NCBI GenBank assembly: GCA_036937835.1
Contig: CM072861.1
Coordinates: forward strand, 1,111,001-1,175,000
DNA length: 64,000 nt
Reading direction: 5' to 3'
Source: Pampus argenteus
Taxonomy: Eukaryota; Chordata; Actinopteri; Scombriformes; Stromateidae
Positions 63,455-64,000 of the stretch are shown here, piece after piece. The notes below the pieces were generated by a model that was not told the DNA's origin, ran no database searches, and saw only the letters and a list, made by a program, of their open reading frames with translations. A program made the translations under genes and the position numbers. Positions within the stretch are counted from its first letter, which is position 1. Each line of letters opens with the position of its first letter.

Positions 63455-64000
63455 TTGTTGATGGCAAACATGGTTTTGATTGAAAATATTGCTCCTTGTT
63501 TAAGAAAATCTGTAGTTGTCAGTTTTGGCCTGAGACAAAGCTATTTTTACAAATGTTACAGTAAAAGATGCAGGAAGCTCTCAGAAGTGAGTTTTTTGGT
63601 CCTAATCATTAGAAATCAGTTACTTGTTAATGGCAAACATGGTTTTGATTGAAAATATTGCTCCTTGTTTAAGAAAAACTGTAGTTGTCAGTTTTGGCCT
63701 GAGAGAAGGCTATTTTTACAAATGTTACAGTAAAAGCTGCAGGAAGCTCTCAGAAGTGAGTTTTTTGGTCCTAATCATTAGAAATCAGTTACTTGTTGAT
63801 GGCAAACATGGTTTTGATTGAAAATATTGCTACTTGTTTAAGAAGAACTGTAGTTGTCAGTTTTGGCCTGAGAGAAGGCTATTTTTACAAATGTTACAGT
63901 AAAAGCTGCAGGAAGCTCTCAGAAGTGAGTTTTTTGGTCCTAATCATTAGAAATCAGTTACTTGTTGATGGCAAACATGGTTTTGATTGAAAATATTGCT
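63455..64000 (+). repeat. Right-edge monomers S, hybrid, A, partial
   Basis: S with gatgcagg, then a plain-start monomer with the A-type gagagaaggc, then A, then the first bases of another monomer cut by the window end. The array clearly continues beyond the window. Confidence 0.88.

Larger units (their letters stand above)
1..64000 (+). repeat. 169-bp tandem satellite array, whole window
   Basis: Every part of the window is a copy of one unit, head to tail on one strand, cut by both window edges. Landmarks in order within the unit are agtgag plus a T-run, ggtcctaatcattag, cttgttgatggc, aaacatggttttgattg, aaaatattgctcc, ctgtagttgtcag, ttttggcctgagag, aaagctatttttac, aaatgttacagtaaaag and ctgcaggaagctctcaga. 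Spacing between landmarks is 169 bp, or 170 and 178 bp in variants. The hand-built consensus is about 34% G+C with no CpG. Copies typically differ from the consensus at a few positions, and the same variant bases recur together, so monomers fall into recognisable variants. No flanking unique DNA or inserted element is visible. Such arrays are typical of centromeres or pericentromeres; that location is inferred. The family and species are not recognised. Confidence 0.98.

Noticed and set aside
1..64000. Dozens of 64-79-codon open frames on the plus strand as a gene family
   Set aside because: They are the same satellite phase read again in each monomer. Most start at TTG, overlap the next copy by 29 bases, shift frame at every unit, and are broken by single-T length changes. 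No codon-level constraint or gene context is visible.
1..64000. CRISPR array
   Set aside because: The entire 169-bp unit is repeated with only scattered variants. There are no short identical repeats separated by unique spacers and no cas genes.
1..64000. Primate alpha satellite
   Set aside because: Unit length is close to 171 bp, but the landmark motifs do not resemble the alpha-satellite consensus and no CENP-B box was seen.
1..64000. Transposon, retroelement or viral insertion
   Set aside because: Landmark spacing is unbroken from end to end. There is no terminal repeat, target-site duplication, poly-A tail or foreign segment.
1..64000. Telomeric or simple-sequence repeat blocks
   Set aside because: Only homopolymer runs up to about ten bases occur, inside the monomer; no short-motif tracts are present.

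Overview
The whole 64 kb window is one uninterrupted head-to-tail satellite DNA array. No unique sequence, gene, RNA gene or transposable element was seen. All monomers lie on the same strand. The basic unit is 169 bp, and about 377 units fit in the window. Common length variants are 170 bp (one extra T in a T-run) and 178 bp (a 9-bp insertion). A consensus built by eye has about 34% G+C (58 of 169), no CpG, one PstI site (CTGCAG), one GGCC, and an 11-bp dyad CTAATCATTAG. Array size, unit length near one nucleosome repeat, layered higher-order repeats and CpG loss all fit a eukaryotic centromeric or pericentromeric satellite in a long-read assembly. CpG loss leans towards a genome with DNA methylation, such as a vertebrate, but the species cannot be named from the sequence. 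By eye it is not primate alpha satellite, despite the similar length, and no CENP-B box was seen.

Monomer variants, named here by diagnostic bases. A: gctacttg with aagaagaactg. K: aagcaaaattg plus acaaatatt. N: aagaaaaaatg (N8 and N10 have longer A-runs). S: aagaaaatctg, often with gatgcagg, which destroys the PstI site. I: the 9-bp palindromic insertion, usually with ttcaag. G: tttgagaaaaactg followed by gaagtcag. D: gagacaaagc, six Ts, then gaaactctaaga or gaaaccctaaga. U: ttttttatataag. W: ttttttataaaag. X: aagaaacactg. Str: gatttaaaatatt with an AGGCCT site.

Layout. 1-3451: a 10-mer (1,703 bp) present twice. 3452-6162: A-W-G trimers, W-G dimers and a duplicated 4-mer (678 bp). 6163-17207: an irregular mosaic rich in K, with a recurring K-W-D-N8 cassette. 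17208-20434: a 10-mer followed by a 9-mer copy of it. 20944-22978: a duplicated 6-mer (1,017 bp). 22979-28149: a mosaic partly repeated 6.8 kb further on. 28150-42767: a tandem duplication of a 43-monomer, 7,309-bp segment whose copies are almost identical. 42768-50430: a mosaic with an 855-bp 5-mer doublet. 50431-59743: a 4.38-kb segment repeated at 4,933-bp spacing. 59744-64000: a mosaic with a 1,027-bp 6-mer doublet.

The organisation is that of an array under continuing unequal exchange, at scales from part of a monomer (hybrid monomers) to 43 monomers. The best-defined unusual element is the 9-bp insertion in 18 monomers. It makes a perfect 8-bp-arm hairpin and holds most of the CpGs in an otherwise almost CpG-free array.
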